Source of the DNA: Setoptus koraiensis
Lineage: Eukaryota; Arthropoda
NCBI GenBank assembly: GCA_048013815.1
Contig: CM106585.1
Coordinates: forward strand, 22,754,001-22,818,000
Length of the DNA: 64,000 bases
Direction: 5' to 3'
The position numbers were made by a program, and so were the translations under genes. Below, in pieces: positions 20,201-29,599 of this stretch (positions are counted from its first letter, which is position 1; each line of letters opens with the position of its first letter). The notes beneath the pieces were generated by a model. That model was not told the origin of the DNA. It saw only the letters and a list, made by a program, of their open reading frames with translations, and did not search any database.

Positions 20201-23200
20201 CGGAAGTTTTCGTTGTTTGTGAGGGAGCTGCAAAACGGGTCCCTTCTTTGTTTAAGCTTGATTTTATCTTCAAGCGATCTTGTTGCACGTATATGATTTA
20301 CATAGTTTGTAATGTCCATTTCAGTGGTTGGTTCTGCTGCATTGGGGTTTCTGGAGAGACAATCGACATCTTGGTGTCGTTTCCCGCTTTTATATAATAC
20401 CTCGAAATCGTAGGTTGCTAATATAAGTGACCAACGATGGAGGCGTTGCGCTGTGTTGTTTTTGTTGAAGACGAAGCATAAAGCGCAGTGATCGGTGATT
20501 ACTGTAAAGTGAAGGCCCATAAGATATTGCCTGAATTTCTCGACTGACCATACTACGGCCAGGCATTCTTTTTCGGTTATCGCATAGTTTTTCTCAGCGG
20601 TTGATAGTAGTCTACTAGCGTATGCGATAATTCGCACTGTGTTGTCCGGCATTTTGTGGGTTAAGATGGCTCCGAGACCATAGTTGCATGCGTCACATCG
20701 AAGTTCGATGGGCAAGGTTGGATCATAATGGACTAGTACGGGTGTTTGTAGCAGCAATGTCTGTAGTTGTTCGAATGCTTTATCTTGTTCTTCAGACCAC
20801 ACGAACTCGATGTTCTTCCTAGTTAGTCGTACGATGGGTTCGACTATTATTGCGAAGTCTGGTATAAAGGTTCGGTAGTATGATGCCATACCAATGAGGC
20901 TGCGAATGCCGGTTACTGTTTGGGGTTTTTCTAGGGCGATGATAGCCACAACTTTATCGGGGTCTGTTCGTACACCTTCTTCATCTATGATGTATCCAAG
21001 GAAGGACATTCTTTGAACGCCAAAGACACATTTCTTTGGTTTGATGGTAAGTCCATATTCTTGGATACGTTCTAGGACGTGCTGAATTCGAATGAGTAGC
21101 TCTTCAAAAGTTGATGCGTAAATACTGACGTCGTCCAAGTAGACTTGGCATTCTGTCCATTTTAGTCCCGCTAGAACCATGTCCATTACTCTTTGGAACG
21201 TGGCGGGGGCGTTGCATAGTCCGAAAGGCATTCTTAAATATTCAAATAATCCTTCGTGTGTGATGTAGGCTGTTTTTGCTCGGTCTTCTTTCTTGATCTC
21301 TATTTGCATATAACCAAAGTTTAAATCTATAGAGGCGAAGTATTTTGCTCCTCTGTAATATTCTAATGATTGCGAGATATTTGGTAATGGGTATACGTCC
21401 TTCTTTGTAATTTTGTTAAGTGCTCTATAATCTATGACGCATCGATTGGTACCATCTTTCTTGGGTACTATAAGTGCTGGGAATGCCCATGGGGAGCGTG
21501 AGGGTTGGATTACCCCTAGTTCAAGATATTTGCGGGTCTCTGCTGAAATAGCATCTCGCTCGGACTGCGAGTTTCTGTAAGGTCTCATGTGGATAGGTTT
21601 GGCATCGCCTGTGTCTATGTCATGTGTTAGGCCTGTGAATTTTCCTATTTTGTATTCGTCGAAGGCGAATATGTCTTGAAATCGTCTAAGTGTGTTAATT
21701 AATCTGGATACTTGTATGGGCTGAAGGTTTGCGCCGACATTAATCATACCAGGGCCTAAGGGTACTGCCCTGACCTCTTCTTGGTATTTGCCGCTTTTGC
21801 GGGCCATTTGTTGATGATAATATTGTCTTGCTAGTTTAACGTTTTCTTCGGGGTTTTCTTCAATTGGCCAAACTGGCTCTGCTTCTTCATAGGGCTCTGC
21901 TTGGCCTATGGTTTCGTCTTTGTTAATCTTATAGTCGTAATTTGTATTGTTTATCATAAGAACTTGTTTGCATGAGCTATCGATAACTCCTTCTGCTAGT
22001 TTTAGTGATTCTGTTGATGTCTTTATCTGCGATAATTGTAAGGGTTGATCAATGTGTACGTTTACCCATTGTTGCGAGTTTTTAGTGAGGGTTATATCTT
22101 CGTCTAGTTTTATGTTAGCTTGCACGTTGTTAAGTTCGGTCCACTCTTCTCGTGGATCATCAAAAGTTATCTTGCCCGTGTAATTAAGTGTTAATTTTGC
22201 TGCTTTTGTAAAATCTGTGCCTAGTATAAGGTCATGGTTGCAGGTGCATACGGCTGCGTTAAGTGTGACGATACGGTCTGTTTCTCCGTCTGAGTATTTT
22301 ATATTAATTCTTGCTATGTGTGAGGGTATCTCTGCCCCTGTGACGCTCTTGAGCCCAGTACCTTCGGTTACTGGGCAGCCTATCGTTGCTGCTAGATTAT
22401 TGCTTAGGACTGTAATATTAGCTCCTCCGTCAATGAGGGCTGTTGCACAATGGTTGTTGACCTCGACGTTCATGAAATATAGGTTATGTCGTTGAATTGA
22501 TTGGATTGCGTTTGATTGCGGAAATGCTACGTCATAATCGGCATGAATTTGGTTTAATCTCTCGACCTCTGTGGTTACTGTTGCTACCTGATTATGATTG
22601 ACAGGTGCCTGTATTCTTGGGTTATTGTTGCGGGTTCGGTTTTCCCAGCGTTGCTTAGTTCGGCATTCTCGTTCTATATGGCCTGTACGGTTACAGAAAT
22701 GACATTGTATGTTATTGTTTGGGTACGTTCCTTGTGGGTATGATCGTCCGAAGTTCTGATTAGCTCCGGGATTAGCACGTCTGAAGTTCTGATTAGCTTC
22801 AGGATATTGTTGTCGTCCGAAGTTCTGATTAGCTTCGGGATATCGCGGTCGTCTGAAGTTCTGATTAGCTTCAGGATAAGTTCGTCCGAAGTTCTGATTA
22901 TCTTCGGGATAAGCACGTCTGAAGTTCTGATTAGCTTCAGGATAAACACGTCTGGAGTTCTGATTAGCTCCAGGATAAGATCGTCCGAAGTTCTGATTAG
23001 CTTCGGGATAGGCACGTCTGAAGTTCTGATTAGCTTCAGGATATCTGTTATTTGGAAATTGCTGATTATTGTTTCGAGGGTTGTTAGATGGGCCAGGCTG
23101 TGGTCTGGGCATATTTTGTCTTTCTATGTTTGATACTTGAAAATTAGCTGGGGTTCTATCATCTTTTGCTTCTTTCTTTTTAATCTTTAGGACACCGTTG

Positions 23201-23787
23201 TCCAGTAAGTTTTCGTATGCGTGTATTGCTGATGTTAAGAATTTGTCGACGTCATCTCTTGGTACGACGATAAGGGCGTTCTTTATAAGGTCTGGCATTC
23301 CAGCTGTTAGTAGCTTGATTCTTTCTTTGACTGAATGTATGGAGGCTCTCTCTAAATAGTATAGCATGTCTGCAATATAATCTCGTATGTGTTCTTGGCC
23401 GTTCCATTTTCTTGTTTCGGCTTTTTCTCGCCAATCTTCGTCTGGTCTACCCAGGTAATATTCTTTAAATCTTTTAATAACGTTTGACCATGTTCGGGGC
23501 TCTATAGCTGTGTCTGGATGTGTAAGTAAGTCGTATCTGTACCATCTGTAGATACTTCCGCAAAGTTTGTTTGGGAAATATGCTAGTTTAAATTCGCTGG
23601 TCCAGCCAGTTGCGTCGGATAATTGCTCGTAGCGTTCGAGCCAATCTTCAATGTTATGCTTAGAGGTGTCGAGTTGCGGCAGTTGGTTCATGACAGCTGC
23701 GCGGCTTGCTGGAAAATCTATAAGATGTATTTGATCTGGATTGTCCCCTGCTTCATTAGGGATGTTGTCTTGAATGTTTTGAGCCAT
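17257..23787 (-). CDS. Gag-Pol-Env polyprotein of element A in one open frame
   Basis: 2,176 codons. Gag (residues 1-~375) includes a capsid-like start, a block of about ten decapeptide repeats (YPEANQNFRR type, ~250-342) and a zinc knuckle CHFCNRTGHIEREC (~359-372). Protease has ALIDGGANITVL (~449). Reverse transcriptase has YLDDVSIY (~882-890). RNase H starts near ELRCDACNYGLGAIL (~1,029). Integrase has an HHCC module (HSGHLGFSKTYHR...CDSCQR, ~1,224-1,270) and a core with DTLGPLP, LLTDNGSAY and GLVERFNRTL (~1,296-1,390). Env begins near 1,567 with a hydrophobic leader (ILKIMATLCTILCLFQPTFA), has a basic site RTKK followed by a hydrophobic fusion-peptide-like run (~1,686-1,710), a membrane helix (~2,086-2,110) and a tail with PPPY (~2,134). 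All three genes sharing one frame is unusual. Confidence 0.92.
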   Translation of the reverse strand: MAQNIQDNIPNEAGDNPDQIHLIDFPASRAAVMNQLPQLDTSKHNIEDWLERYEQLSDATGWTSEFKLAYFPNKLCGSIYRWYRYDLLTHPDTAIEPRTWSNVIKRFKEYYLGRPDEDWREKAETRKWNGQEHIRDYIADMLYYLERASIHSVKERIKLLTAGMPDLIKNALIVVPRDDVDKFLTSAIHAYENLLDNGVLKIKKKEAKDDRTPANFQVSNIERQNMPRPQPGPSNNPRNNNQQFPNNRYPEANQNFRRAYPEANQNFGRSYPGANQNSRRVYPEANQNFRRAYPEDNQNFGRTYPEANQNFRRPRYPEANQNFGRQQYPEANQNFRRANPGANQNFGRSYPQGTYPNNNIQCHFCNRTGHIERECRTKQRWENRTRNNNPRIQAPVNHNQVATVTTEVERLNQIHADYDVAFPQSNAIQSIQRHNLYFMNVEVNNHCATALIDGGANITVLSNNLAATIGCPVTEGTGLKSVTGAEIPSHIARINIKYSDGETDRIVTLNAAVCTCNHDLILGTDFTKAAKLTLNYTGKITFDDPREEWTELNNVQANIKLDEDITLTKNSQQWVNVHIDQPLQLSQIKTSTESLKLAEGVIDSSCKQVLMINNTNYDYKINKDETIGQAEPYEEAEPVWPIEENPEENVKLARQYYHQQMARKSGKYQEEVRAVPLGPGMINVGANLQPIQVSRLINTLRRFQDIFAFDEYKIGKFTGLTHDIDTGDAKPIHMRPYRNSQSERDAISAETRKYLELGVIQPSRSPWAFPALIVPKKDGTNRCVIDYRALNKITKKDVYPLPNISQSLEYYRGAKYFASIDLNFGYMQIEIKKEDRAKTAYITHEGLFEYLRMPFGLCNAPATFQRVMDMVLAGLKWTECQVYLDDVSIYASTFEELLIRIQHVLERIQEYGLTIKPKKCVFGVQRMSFLGYIIDEEGVRTDPDKVVAIIALEKPQTVTGIRSLIGMASYYRTFIPDFAIIVEPIVRLTRKNIEFVWSEEQDKAFEQLQTLLLQTPVLVHYDPTLPIELRCDACNYGLGAILTHKMPDNTVRIIAYASRLLSTAEKNYAITEKECLAVVWSVEKFRQYLMGLHFTVITDHCALCFVFNKNNTAQRLHRWSLILATYDFEVLYKSGKRHQDVDCLSRNPNAAEPTTEMDITNYVNHIRATRSLEDKIKLKQRRDPFCSSLTNNENFRLINGVWYHLGTGDQKKMILPVEMKEEILQKYHDSPHSGHLGFSKTYHRIAERVWWNGMRKDIKKYIQFCDSCQRVKIPITMKFGKLNPIPIGAPFDMLGIDTLGPLPTTHNGNKYVIVILDFATRYAITTAVEADRKENIAEVLREVFLKFGFPHKLLTDNGSAYRSRQLRHTLNQLGVQKLQTTNYHPQTNGLVERFNRTLKGMLSHYTTNNSREWDVYLPYVTFAYNTAKQESLGFAPFYLLYGRNARGPNDIDTELEEGTAEARIQEAREIAKQNLTNSQTRSKELYDQTHRHSSYSKGQKVLVYDNRNMRDRQASARLNFRFRGPYTIVEKLSEVTYLIQDEHQRKAKIHVARIKPYYERSSPPQANTILKIMATLCTILCLFQPTFAARPDDAIDAHFEAIVWSPTDYKTLSYGKGWNILLTLESPCHRYYTQNSQYMIEFKAAYEKCNDLFNNVILAEMKDWYTTATEPTPDMSVFDKPASGVLLRTKKQVVVSLLTSVVVNTIFHCLSSTISSNNNIDVSNTNNKEIEAHVNGLKEQVRNLATITEETIEATRKLYQRQKNDEQFLIYEIEKMSENTWVTSELVTKMEEKAALLRKIKQEWRVGKISGAFAEFMNITELNKPNNLLVPVRMDKINDRQYIIRITQFVYSENIMVYEAKPFELFLHKPDKTQDCFMQYKGKPYILVNHATKCSKMIDKPQSNIILDNCSPGNFFNPGHLPPDFLTAPYYGLDKAYWDCDTYKAFERLYEKQKHLFSPEKWFMYCYGFEITLNQNDTFHCPILPFELPTTVSWRILNDSYNYSSSNTSAPLWNWSGKRYTFNISSSEYQKTDSQIIKQMTKLLTNLTKAEKQLKDYHEKQLVLTPMEKEESIGLFQNYFKNFFKEVHYFVYFALGSILLAILFGIVRKVYSTFFQKGQNVNIELSDRRQSSTAPPPYISKNEATTSSFNTEIDPFIGSTLQTRPQSPRRIIVVPH
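22745..23045 (-). repeat. 30-bp coding repeats in gag of element A
   Basis: About ten 30-base units alternate TCTGAAGTTCTGATTAGCTT and TCCGAAGTTCTGATTAGCTT types on the plus strand and encode YPEANQNFRR / YPGANQNFGR decapeptides. Element B carries fewer units at 30,085-30,230. Confidence 0.9.
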
Positions 23788-23964
23788 GTTTGTTGTGTGG
23801 ATAGGATACTTGTGTTTGAACTATGTGTTAAAGTATGTGTTATACTTGTAATATAAGTATGTATTATACTTGTGTTGGATGTCGAAGCGTGTGAATTGGC
23901 TGTTGCGGTTCTGGACTATATTTGTGGCAAAATGATTAACATTGAAATAACATTTTTTTAAAGT

Positions 23965-24255
23965 TTATTCATTGTCTTCAATGTCGGCGTCATAGTCTAT
24001 TTGCTCTTGAATCTCTTTTGAATGTTTATCGGCATCGATCTCATATAATAAATCGATGACGTCTTGTGATGTTATTGACTCTTCAGCAGAGAGGCTCGAA
24101 CATGTGTCCGCGTATAACTCCTCGTCATAGAAATCAATGTTTATTTCTGTAGAGTCGGAGTTATAGTTGGATGTGGATACAGGGATACACATGGACGAGT
24201 CGGAGTCAGTAAAACATGGATACGACTCAAAGACAATAGAGACGTCGTCATCCAT
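23965..24255 (-). CDS. Small acidic ORF before gag in element A (96 residues)
   Basis: Encodes a very acidic protein (SIVFESYPCFTDSDSSMC..., NIDFYDEELYADTCSS..., DVIDLLYEIDADK). It lies between the leader and gag. Element B has the same-length ORF (30,529-30,819) with about a dozen amino-acid differences and an unbroken frame, which argues that it is a real element gene. No family recognised; an acidic accessory or regulatory factor is a guess. Confidence 0.65.
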   Translation of the reverse strand: MDDDVSIVFESYPCFTDSDSSMCIPVSTSNYNSDSTEINIDFYDEELYADTCSSLSAEESITSQDVIDLLYEIDADKHSKEIQEQIDYDADIEDNE

Positions 24256-24307
24256 GTGAGATAGGAGGTTGAATATATATGCGGACTTAGTAGTTGTGTA
24301 GTAGGAA

Positions 24308-24514
24308 TTAGTTTGAGTACGATGCGGTATAGACAGGGATGTCAGGAGAAGTGCTTATGTAGATATAGACAGGTGTAGGGTGAGTTATAGGTTGATTAGA
24401 GGGATCTGTGGGGTGTATTACGTAGAGGGTGTAGGACGTAGGAGTAGGTGAGGTGGAAGGAGATACAGGTGATAGATATATGGGGATTTTGTGGTAAGTG
24501 GGTTCGGTAGACAT
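24308..24514 (-). CDS. Small Pro/Ser/Thr-rich ORF upstream of the acidic ORF in element A (68 residues)
   Basis: Reads STEPTYHKIPIYLSP...PTPTSYTLYVIHPTDPS. Element B keeps a 68-residue counterpart (30,859-31,065) with scattered substitutions. No known domain; PTY/PIY/STSP tracts suggest an unstructured, possibly interaction-mediating peptide. Its conservation with length kept is the main evidence. Confidence 0.5.
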   Translation of the reverse strand: MSTEPTYHKIPIYLSPVSPSTSPTPTSYTLYVIHPTDPSNQPITHPTPVYIYISTSPDIPVYTASYSN

Positions 24515-24899
24515 GAGGTATGAAAGTGGAAATAGTGTGAGAAAGTGAGGGAGAGACCTTGTTCATGCGGTCTCTGACCTTTAGCAGTCAACTGCTGCTC
24601 TAATACTTACACACAGGACAGATGTTTTGTAGATGGACAGAGCAGAGTGAGAGTGACCTACCGCCTCGCAGTCGCCACTCATGAGCCACTAGGGTGTCCA
24701 ACAAAACAAAAGCAGGTGTGTGAGCAAAGGTCAGAGGGAGATGGTCAAGGTGTGAGAGGGGTCGTAGGTGTGGAGAGAAGAAGTCTGAGTGTGAGGTAGA
24801 ATAGAGAGATGGCTAACTAACTGGGGAATTTAGCTAAAGTAAAGAGAAGATGCCGCAATATATTCAACTTACCTATCTGCGACGTATAATCGTGTCGAC

Positions 24900-25050
24900 A
24901 GATTCCTATACCAAGTGCCAAGAGTTATGTGCCAAGAGTAGAGTTATGTGCCAGAGTTATGTGCCAGGGTCTGTGCCAGGGATTTGTGCCAGGGGGTCCT
25001 TTGTTATCCTGGTCCTGGGTCCTGGTCCTATGTCCTATGTCCTATGTCCT
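24900..25050 (-). repeat. Leader tandem repeats of element A
   Basis: Imperfect repeats of AGAGTTATGTGCCAG and of TCCTATG words between the primer site and the small ORFs. In element B the same place holds a longer array of a 10-base unit. Confidence 0.6.
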
Positions 25051-25068
25051 ATCCACCCGTTGATGCCA
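25051..25068 (-). promoter_or_regulatory. Primer-binding site of element A
   Basis: TGGCATCAACGGGTGGAT on the minus strand, two bases after the 5' LTR end; the TGG start is what the CCA end of a tRNA would pair with. Element B has TGGCGTCAACGGGTGG at the matching place. I did not assign the tRNA. Confidence 0.7.
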
Positions 25069-25070
25069 AA

Positions 25071-25687
25071 TGTTACGATCCAGTAGTGAGTAGTGAGTCC
25101 GAGTCCAGTTGTTGTCGCTTTCCAGTCCAATGTTCGACTGATTTTTATTAAGAATATGCAGGGTTTATATCTGGTTTGGTCGACCATATCTTTACAATCT
25201 AACAGTTGGTTATCATATAATTTATCTAAGACAGTAGTCAAAACATAGTACTTGAGAGAGAACGTGATCAATATCCTTTCGTCTCGCCGCAGACGGTAAT
25301 ATTCTCAAGTATTCTCAAGTAGTTTCAAGTAGTCTCAAGTATCTTCAAGTGCCGGTAGGCTTTGAATTTGGCGGCTATCTTGTGTCGTTAGATCTATAAT
25401 TAGTGTAATTGATATCATATCTATATGTTAGTTAGTACCATATCTATATGGCGGTAGCCCTTTAATCACTAGATAATCGGTATGTTTATGTTTATGTTTG
25501 TAGTGTATCAGATATTGCTTCTGTGCTATATCTGATGGCTTCTGTGCTATATCTGATCTATTCTTTATCTGTGCATGTGATTGCGCGTGTGTGTGTGAGT
25601 GCGAGGCAAGTGCGAGCGCGAGTGTGTTGTGAGTGCGAGTGTGAGTGTGTTGTTAGTGCATGGGGTTCGCGGACACAGCGTGCCACA
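25071..25687 (-). repeat. 5' LTR of element A
   Basis: 617 bp; minus strand TGTGGCACGCTG...GATCGTAACA. It differs from the 3' LTR by scattered substitutions and a 12-base duplication of the AGTAGTTTCAAG word. Confidence 0.92.
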
Positions 25688-25828
25688 GCGGGCATTCGGA
25701 AGGAGAATATCTGGGTTCCGAGAACATGGATCTGTGACTCTCTCCAAAGATTTTCAATAATAGCATCTCAATTTAATCAATTTAAAATAAAGGATGGAAG
25801 CCCGACTTCTTGCCCTCGATGATAGACT

Positions 25829-26191
25829 TCAATTACCTGTAAGGTTTGGTTTAACATCTACACTGCTGGCTGGAGGATCGCTCGTGAAGTGTACCATCCG
25901 TTGGGGAACAAGGTCATTAACGATCGCCGATAATCCCTCCTGCTTGTCTATTTTTAATTCCGAAGGCCAATCAGCACAGTGGGATGGGTGGTCGAAATAA
26001 TCCACTAATCGAAGATTGTCGGTGGTACAGAAAAGGCAACTTATGTTGAGTCCCCCATGGAAGTCTCTCCTCATTCGAGATAATTCAACCCATTCGTCAG
26101 ACAATGTATTGCAGGGGTATTTCGCGGGTCGCCAGTTCATTAAGCATTTTCTACATACTATTATTGGAGCTGCGAAGGTATTGGCGAACAC
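25829..26191 (-). pseudogene. Partial copy of the RING/zinc-finger protein found at 34.4-35.2 kb
   Basis: Encodes IVCRKCLMNWRPAKYPC, then ISCLFCTTDNLRL...FDHPSHC and KIDKQEGLSAIVNDLVP, closely matching the middle of the protein at 34,368-35,213. Only the central third is present. It stands next to the element A LTR. This is a broken relic of the virus-like cluster described at 32.6-39 kb. Confidence 0.75.
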
Positions 26192-26364
26192 TACTCGGAC
26201 ATTTCTGGTGCATGAGGTATTGAGCGACGAAATAATATTTCATCATCTTAAGTTTTGTTATCTGGTTTCCTGGGCCCTGAAGAAAGGTACGAGAAGACGT
26301 GGGAGCCGAGCTATAATTTACGATGATGCCAAGAAAAAATGCGTGCATTATTGGAAGATAAAAT

Positions 26365-26395
26365 CAAGAGAAGAAAGAGAGAGAGAGAGAGAGCA
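26365..26395. repeat. (GA)n microsatellite
   Basis: A run of GA dinucleotides within A-rich DNA. Confidence 0.8.
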
Positions 26396-26463
26396 GGATA
26401 AACGGGTACATCCACCTGACATAATTGATTTACCAGCATGGTGAGTACAAAAATATTCAATAT

Positions 26464-26598
26464 GAAAGTGCTCAAATCAGCTATTGCAGCTGTAACAGTC
26501 GCCGCTAGAAAAGCCAATAACAATGCCCACTATGAATCCGACGTGGAAACCATCGTCGAAAACCTAGTCGCTGGAAGTCAGCTGAGTTACCACTAAAA
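26464..26598 (+). CDS. Possible small ORF (44 residues) with a following poly(A) signal
   Basis: ATG at 26,464 reads MKVLKSAIAAVTVAARKANN and stops at 26,598. AATAAA follows at about 26,642. A strong donor-like GTGAGT (about 26,442) and a TTGCAG (about 26,483) nearby could instead mean that this is the last exon of a gene running from about 26,160, but I could not join the frames convincingly. Unrecognised. Confidence 0.2.
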
Positions 26599-26659
26599 GT
26601 TTGTTAAATTTATCTTATTATCACAATGTCTTTATATCATTAAATAAAATCATCATAAC

Positions 26660-27255
26660 ACGAAGTTCATTATTATTTCATTCGTTCATTGCTTTTTCTC
26701 TTAATTGGCTTATTGTGAAGTGCGTTTGCTCAGTGATGCTTTTGCCCTGCCGTTGGGTATTGAGTGACTGCAGACACTATAGGTGGGTAGTTGTTGGGTA
26801 TTCTAAATCTATTCGTTCAATGGTGCTAGTATACCATTTATGAAATTCTTAACTGATATAAAGGGGTCTCCACCAGCTTGGTATAGTACCAAACAAACGT
26901 AGAATATAATTAGCACAGTAATAAATTCTATTGCTGCCAATAACATAATCTTGTCGATATGGAATCGTTATTCGGTATTGTACGTTGTAATTGTTTATTG
27001 TGGAACTTCTTCACGTTAAGATTGTTGTTATCGGAACTAATTGAACACTATTTAGCGTTACTGTTTTATAAGATCTTTCTTTATGTTTTATTGAATATAA
27101 CTTGGTTATTCAACATTACACTTTTCACGAGTCTATCTTGGAGATGTCCACTATATCTTGCCAAAAACTAGACTGTCAGTTTAAGGATCGACTACATATA
27201 TTTGAACTTTTTTCAATCTCTTTTCTAGAATCATCTACAAGTTTTCAAGTGTTAG
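26660..27255. other. AT-rich stretch with one hydrophobic ORF
   Basis: Nothing recognisable except an ATG-started 70-residue hydrophobic ORF at 26,959-27,171 (+) with several Leu/Phe-rich segments (LLWNFFTLRLLLSEL). It may be chance in AT-rich DNA. Confidence 0.3.
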
Positions 27256-27832
27256 TCATTGATACTTAATCTCCCGTATATCGCCTCTAAAGTTAACCCG
27301 CATGCCGAGACGGTCAAAAGCATGAAGAAACTCATGGGCCAAAACGTGTCCGGCTGCCCCATAATTTAAATATTGGGGCAAATCTGGATCGTAGGATGGT
27401 TCTGCTAAATTAGCTGGTGCGAATAATATCTGGATTGGATTCTGGACAGTGGTTGGGTTTAGTTCGTAAGCAGAATATTCAAACTGCTTCGATGGAATAT
27501 GCTCGCTTATTGATGTGTGAAAGAACAGGGTTCTCACATTCGATCTATGATCATTACTTATGTTCACTTGCCGATAATATTGGTCAAATTTGTTGTCTTG
27601 AGTTTCATTGGGCGGATATTGTAGTTCATAAACCCATGGAGTATTCACATTTGAAACAGCTTTCATTCTTGAGTTTTTGTCCAGCCATATCATTCGATCC
27701 ATCATATTCATAACTACTTTGCGTATATCTTCCCGTAAATTCGTGGCTAGGCTTGGAAAGTGAAATAATCTCTAACATAAATGTACGATAACCCATATCC
27801 CCATTTGATGTGCAATGCTCCATGCTCACCAC
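27256..27832 (-). pseudogene. Neprilysin-like (peptidase family M13) gene fragment
   Basis: M13 proteins are membrane or secreted zinc metallopeptidases that cleave peptides. The fragment shows ATNLREDIRKVVMNMMDR..WLDKNSR (helical domain), SAYELNPTTVQNPIQI, FYD-like SYDPDLPQYLNYGAAG and the zinc motif AHEFLHAFD (HExxH) followed by DRLG, in the family's order. The homology needs one change of frame near its 5' side, where YGLSYIYVRDYF lies in another frame. The downstream part with the third zinc ligand is absent. An intron downstream (a GTATC occurs near the end) cannot be excluded, but a broken host gene copy is most likely. Confidence 0.65.
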
Positions 27833-27994
27833 GAAAACCAGATTTCTATGAAAATCTTACGGTGAGAACATGTTCAGAAATCAAGCTCTTTGCAAGGCGA
27901 TAAACAATGATTGCACACAGCGTCACATCTCTTTCGTCATAGATACATGACATCACATACTTGCTTCTCTATTCCAACGATACCATCCAAAAAA

Positions 27995-28216
27995 TTAAGC
28001 ATTCTCTTCTACTTTCTGGCAGTCGAAGGTAGATCTAATACACAAGGGTAGAGCCAAGAATGATTGTTCATCCCATGGTCTTATGGGTTCGTCTAGTGGA
28101 CATTCATAATATATCTTCAGCGAATCCCTCAGAAGATTGATTGTGAGGAATGAAACATTGATGAAGAATCGACCGTAATCTTGTTGCATATTGTCCGGGT
28201 CGATCGAAACTCTCAA
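27995..28216 (-). CDS. Unrecognised ORF upstream of the M13 fragment
   Basis: Open from about 28,265, with no ATG start visible, reading through VSIDPDNMQQDYGRFFINVSF to CIRSTFDCQKVEENA. It could be an upstream exon of the M13 gene or an unrelated relic. No domain recognised. Confidence 0.25.
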   Translation of the reverse strand: MRVSIDPDNMQQDYGRFFINVSFLTINLLRDSLKIYYECPLDEPIRPWDEQSFLALPLCIRSTFDCQKVEENA

Positions 28217-28285
28217 TCTTGTGAATGTTACTCGTGGATTGGCACGAGTTGAGAATTCTTGTCCAGGAAGTACCTCACTGCAACT

Positions 28286-28513
28286 CTAGCCTTCGAATCC
28301 CAGTTCCATGTTGAGCGGCTTCAACGGGTCGAAACCATTACTGGGATAGGGCTTCCATGGAGTTGAACTTTTCTCTGCTCGCATCTCTTCAATCCATTTA
28401 AAGAAGTAGTTCTTGAGTTCCGGCAGAATCAGCACCTCAAAAGCGATTTGTGCTACCATCGAGACAGGATTTGACTTTGCTGCTCCTCTAACTGCAAACG
28501 TCCGAGTTTCCAT
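28286..28513 (-). CDS. Unrecognised ORF (75 residues)
   Basis: ATG at 28,513: METRTFAVRGAAKSNPVSMV..., ending NMELGFEG. It lies just upstream of, and in the same direction as, the preceding ORF and may belong to the same gene, but I see no consistent splice pair. Confidence 0.25.
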   Translation of the reverse strand: METRTFAVRGAAKSNPVSMVAQIAFEVLILPELKNYFFKWIEEMRAEKSSTPWKPYPSNGFDPLKPLNMELGFEG

Positions 28514-28743
28514 ATGGTCTCGAGAGGTAAATTTTGTCGGAACAATTTAATATTCAGCTTGTCTGCAGATTGTCTGATGGTTTTAATTGAGGTTTCGGCT
28601 CGATCTCGCTGAGGTCTTGTCATATTGACACCTATGTAGGTGTAAGCTGTGACTTATCAAGTATTGTTGCGACTCTTGATTATCGAAATAGTATTCCATG
28701 GGGACGTACCAGTTCGCCTGCCCTCCGAACCTCTTATATTTTT

Positions 28744-29500
28744 GGCGCTTAATTTTGAATGATTAGCTATTGATGTGGGTCGGATGGATACGTTTATCCA
28801 CGTAGGTGGAACAAATCAGTGCTTTTTTAAACTAGAAAAAAATAGCACGGTGAAAGCTATGTACTATGAGAAATAAACTAGATACCTACCAGTACTTATG
28901 ATACGCTTAACAATACTTGGCGTGAGTATCTCAGTAGGGGTAGAAGTTACAAATGGGAATGAATGATGACCACACAAGGAAGGTTGCGTGTGATCTAAAC
29001 ATTAGAAGAATAGTATATCTTAGGGTGAGATGTTTACCAGATGAATTTAGCGTAGTAGGACGATGGATGCCCACAAACATTATCAGACACACGAGAAGAT
29101 TAATTGAAGATAACAAGGAAATTTAGGGGTTGGATATTGTGTAATTGAATGGACCGATCCCAACGAGAGAAATAATTTGGGTGTTCTTGCGAACTGGGCG
29201 TAGACCAGATCGCGACCAAACTCACGGTGTGAGTACCTTAGAGGTCCCTGATGAGAAATATTGGTTGTTGTAGCGAATAGTGACCCGCCCCGATTTTGAT
29301 GAAACTTCTGGTACGGGTACATCTTGACCCCAATAGACCGGAAAAGTTAGTCCGGAAGTGCGGAAACTTCCGGTTCCGGTTTAGCATTAAGTTGGAGCTA
29401 GAGGTCTGAAACTCACCAGACCGATGTTTTCGACCACGGTGAACACGATGGCATGACTTTCGCATGTATCTTACAAGAGGTTTGATCAGCGAGGGTATAA
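28744..29500. repeat. Repeat mosaic: AGCGCTTAATT family then nested CCGGAAGTG copies
   Basis: GGCGCTTAATTTTGAATG (about 28,744) opens a copy of the family also seen at 60,912, sharing GGATACGTTTATCCACGTAGG and AATAGCACGGTGAAAGCT. From about 29,177 a copy starting GGGTGTTCTTGCGAACTGGG is interrupted at about 29,268 by another starting GGTTGTTGTAGCGAATAGTG, which carries GGAAGTGCGGAAACTTCCGG. No gene is supported. Confidence 0.65.
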
Positions 29501-29599
29501 CTAATGAGGATTTATCTGGTCACAATTTCAGTACTGTACAATCTGTACTTTTGGCGTTGGGGTAGGTGTAGTCAGCGGTAGGTGCAGTTGCCCCCTAGG

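Larger units (their letters stand above)
16602..25687 (-). mobile_element. Element A: env-bearing Ty3/gypsy retroelement, looks whole
   Basis: About 9.1 kb, minus strand: 5' LTR 25,071-25,687, primer site, leader with tandem repeats, two small ORFs, one long gag-pol-env ORF (23,787-17,257), polypurine tract, 3' LTR 16,602-17,206. It looks whole; I see no breaks in the main frame. Flanks are GCGC on the left and GCGG on the right. The two LTRs differ by roughly 16-18 substitutions plus small indels including a 12-base one, so they are not identical-age partners in a simple way; the 3' LTR is closer to the LTR at 31,696 (about five differences). It is errantivirus-like in carrying env, but the single-frame layout is not typical of that group. 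Confidence 0.9.

Noticed and set aside
22807-23133. Plus-strand ORF with repeated SSEVLISFRI and minus-strand KLIRTSDDxI repeats
   Set aside because: Other-frame shadows of the gag decapeptide repeats.
26016-26444. 142-codon plus-strand ORF
   Set aside because: Its first part is antisense to the RING relic and its end is a GA microsatellite; no independent support.
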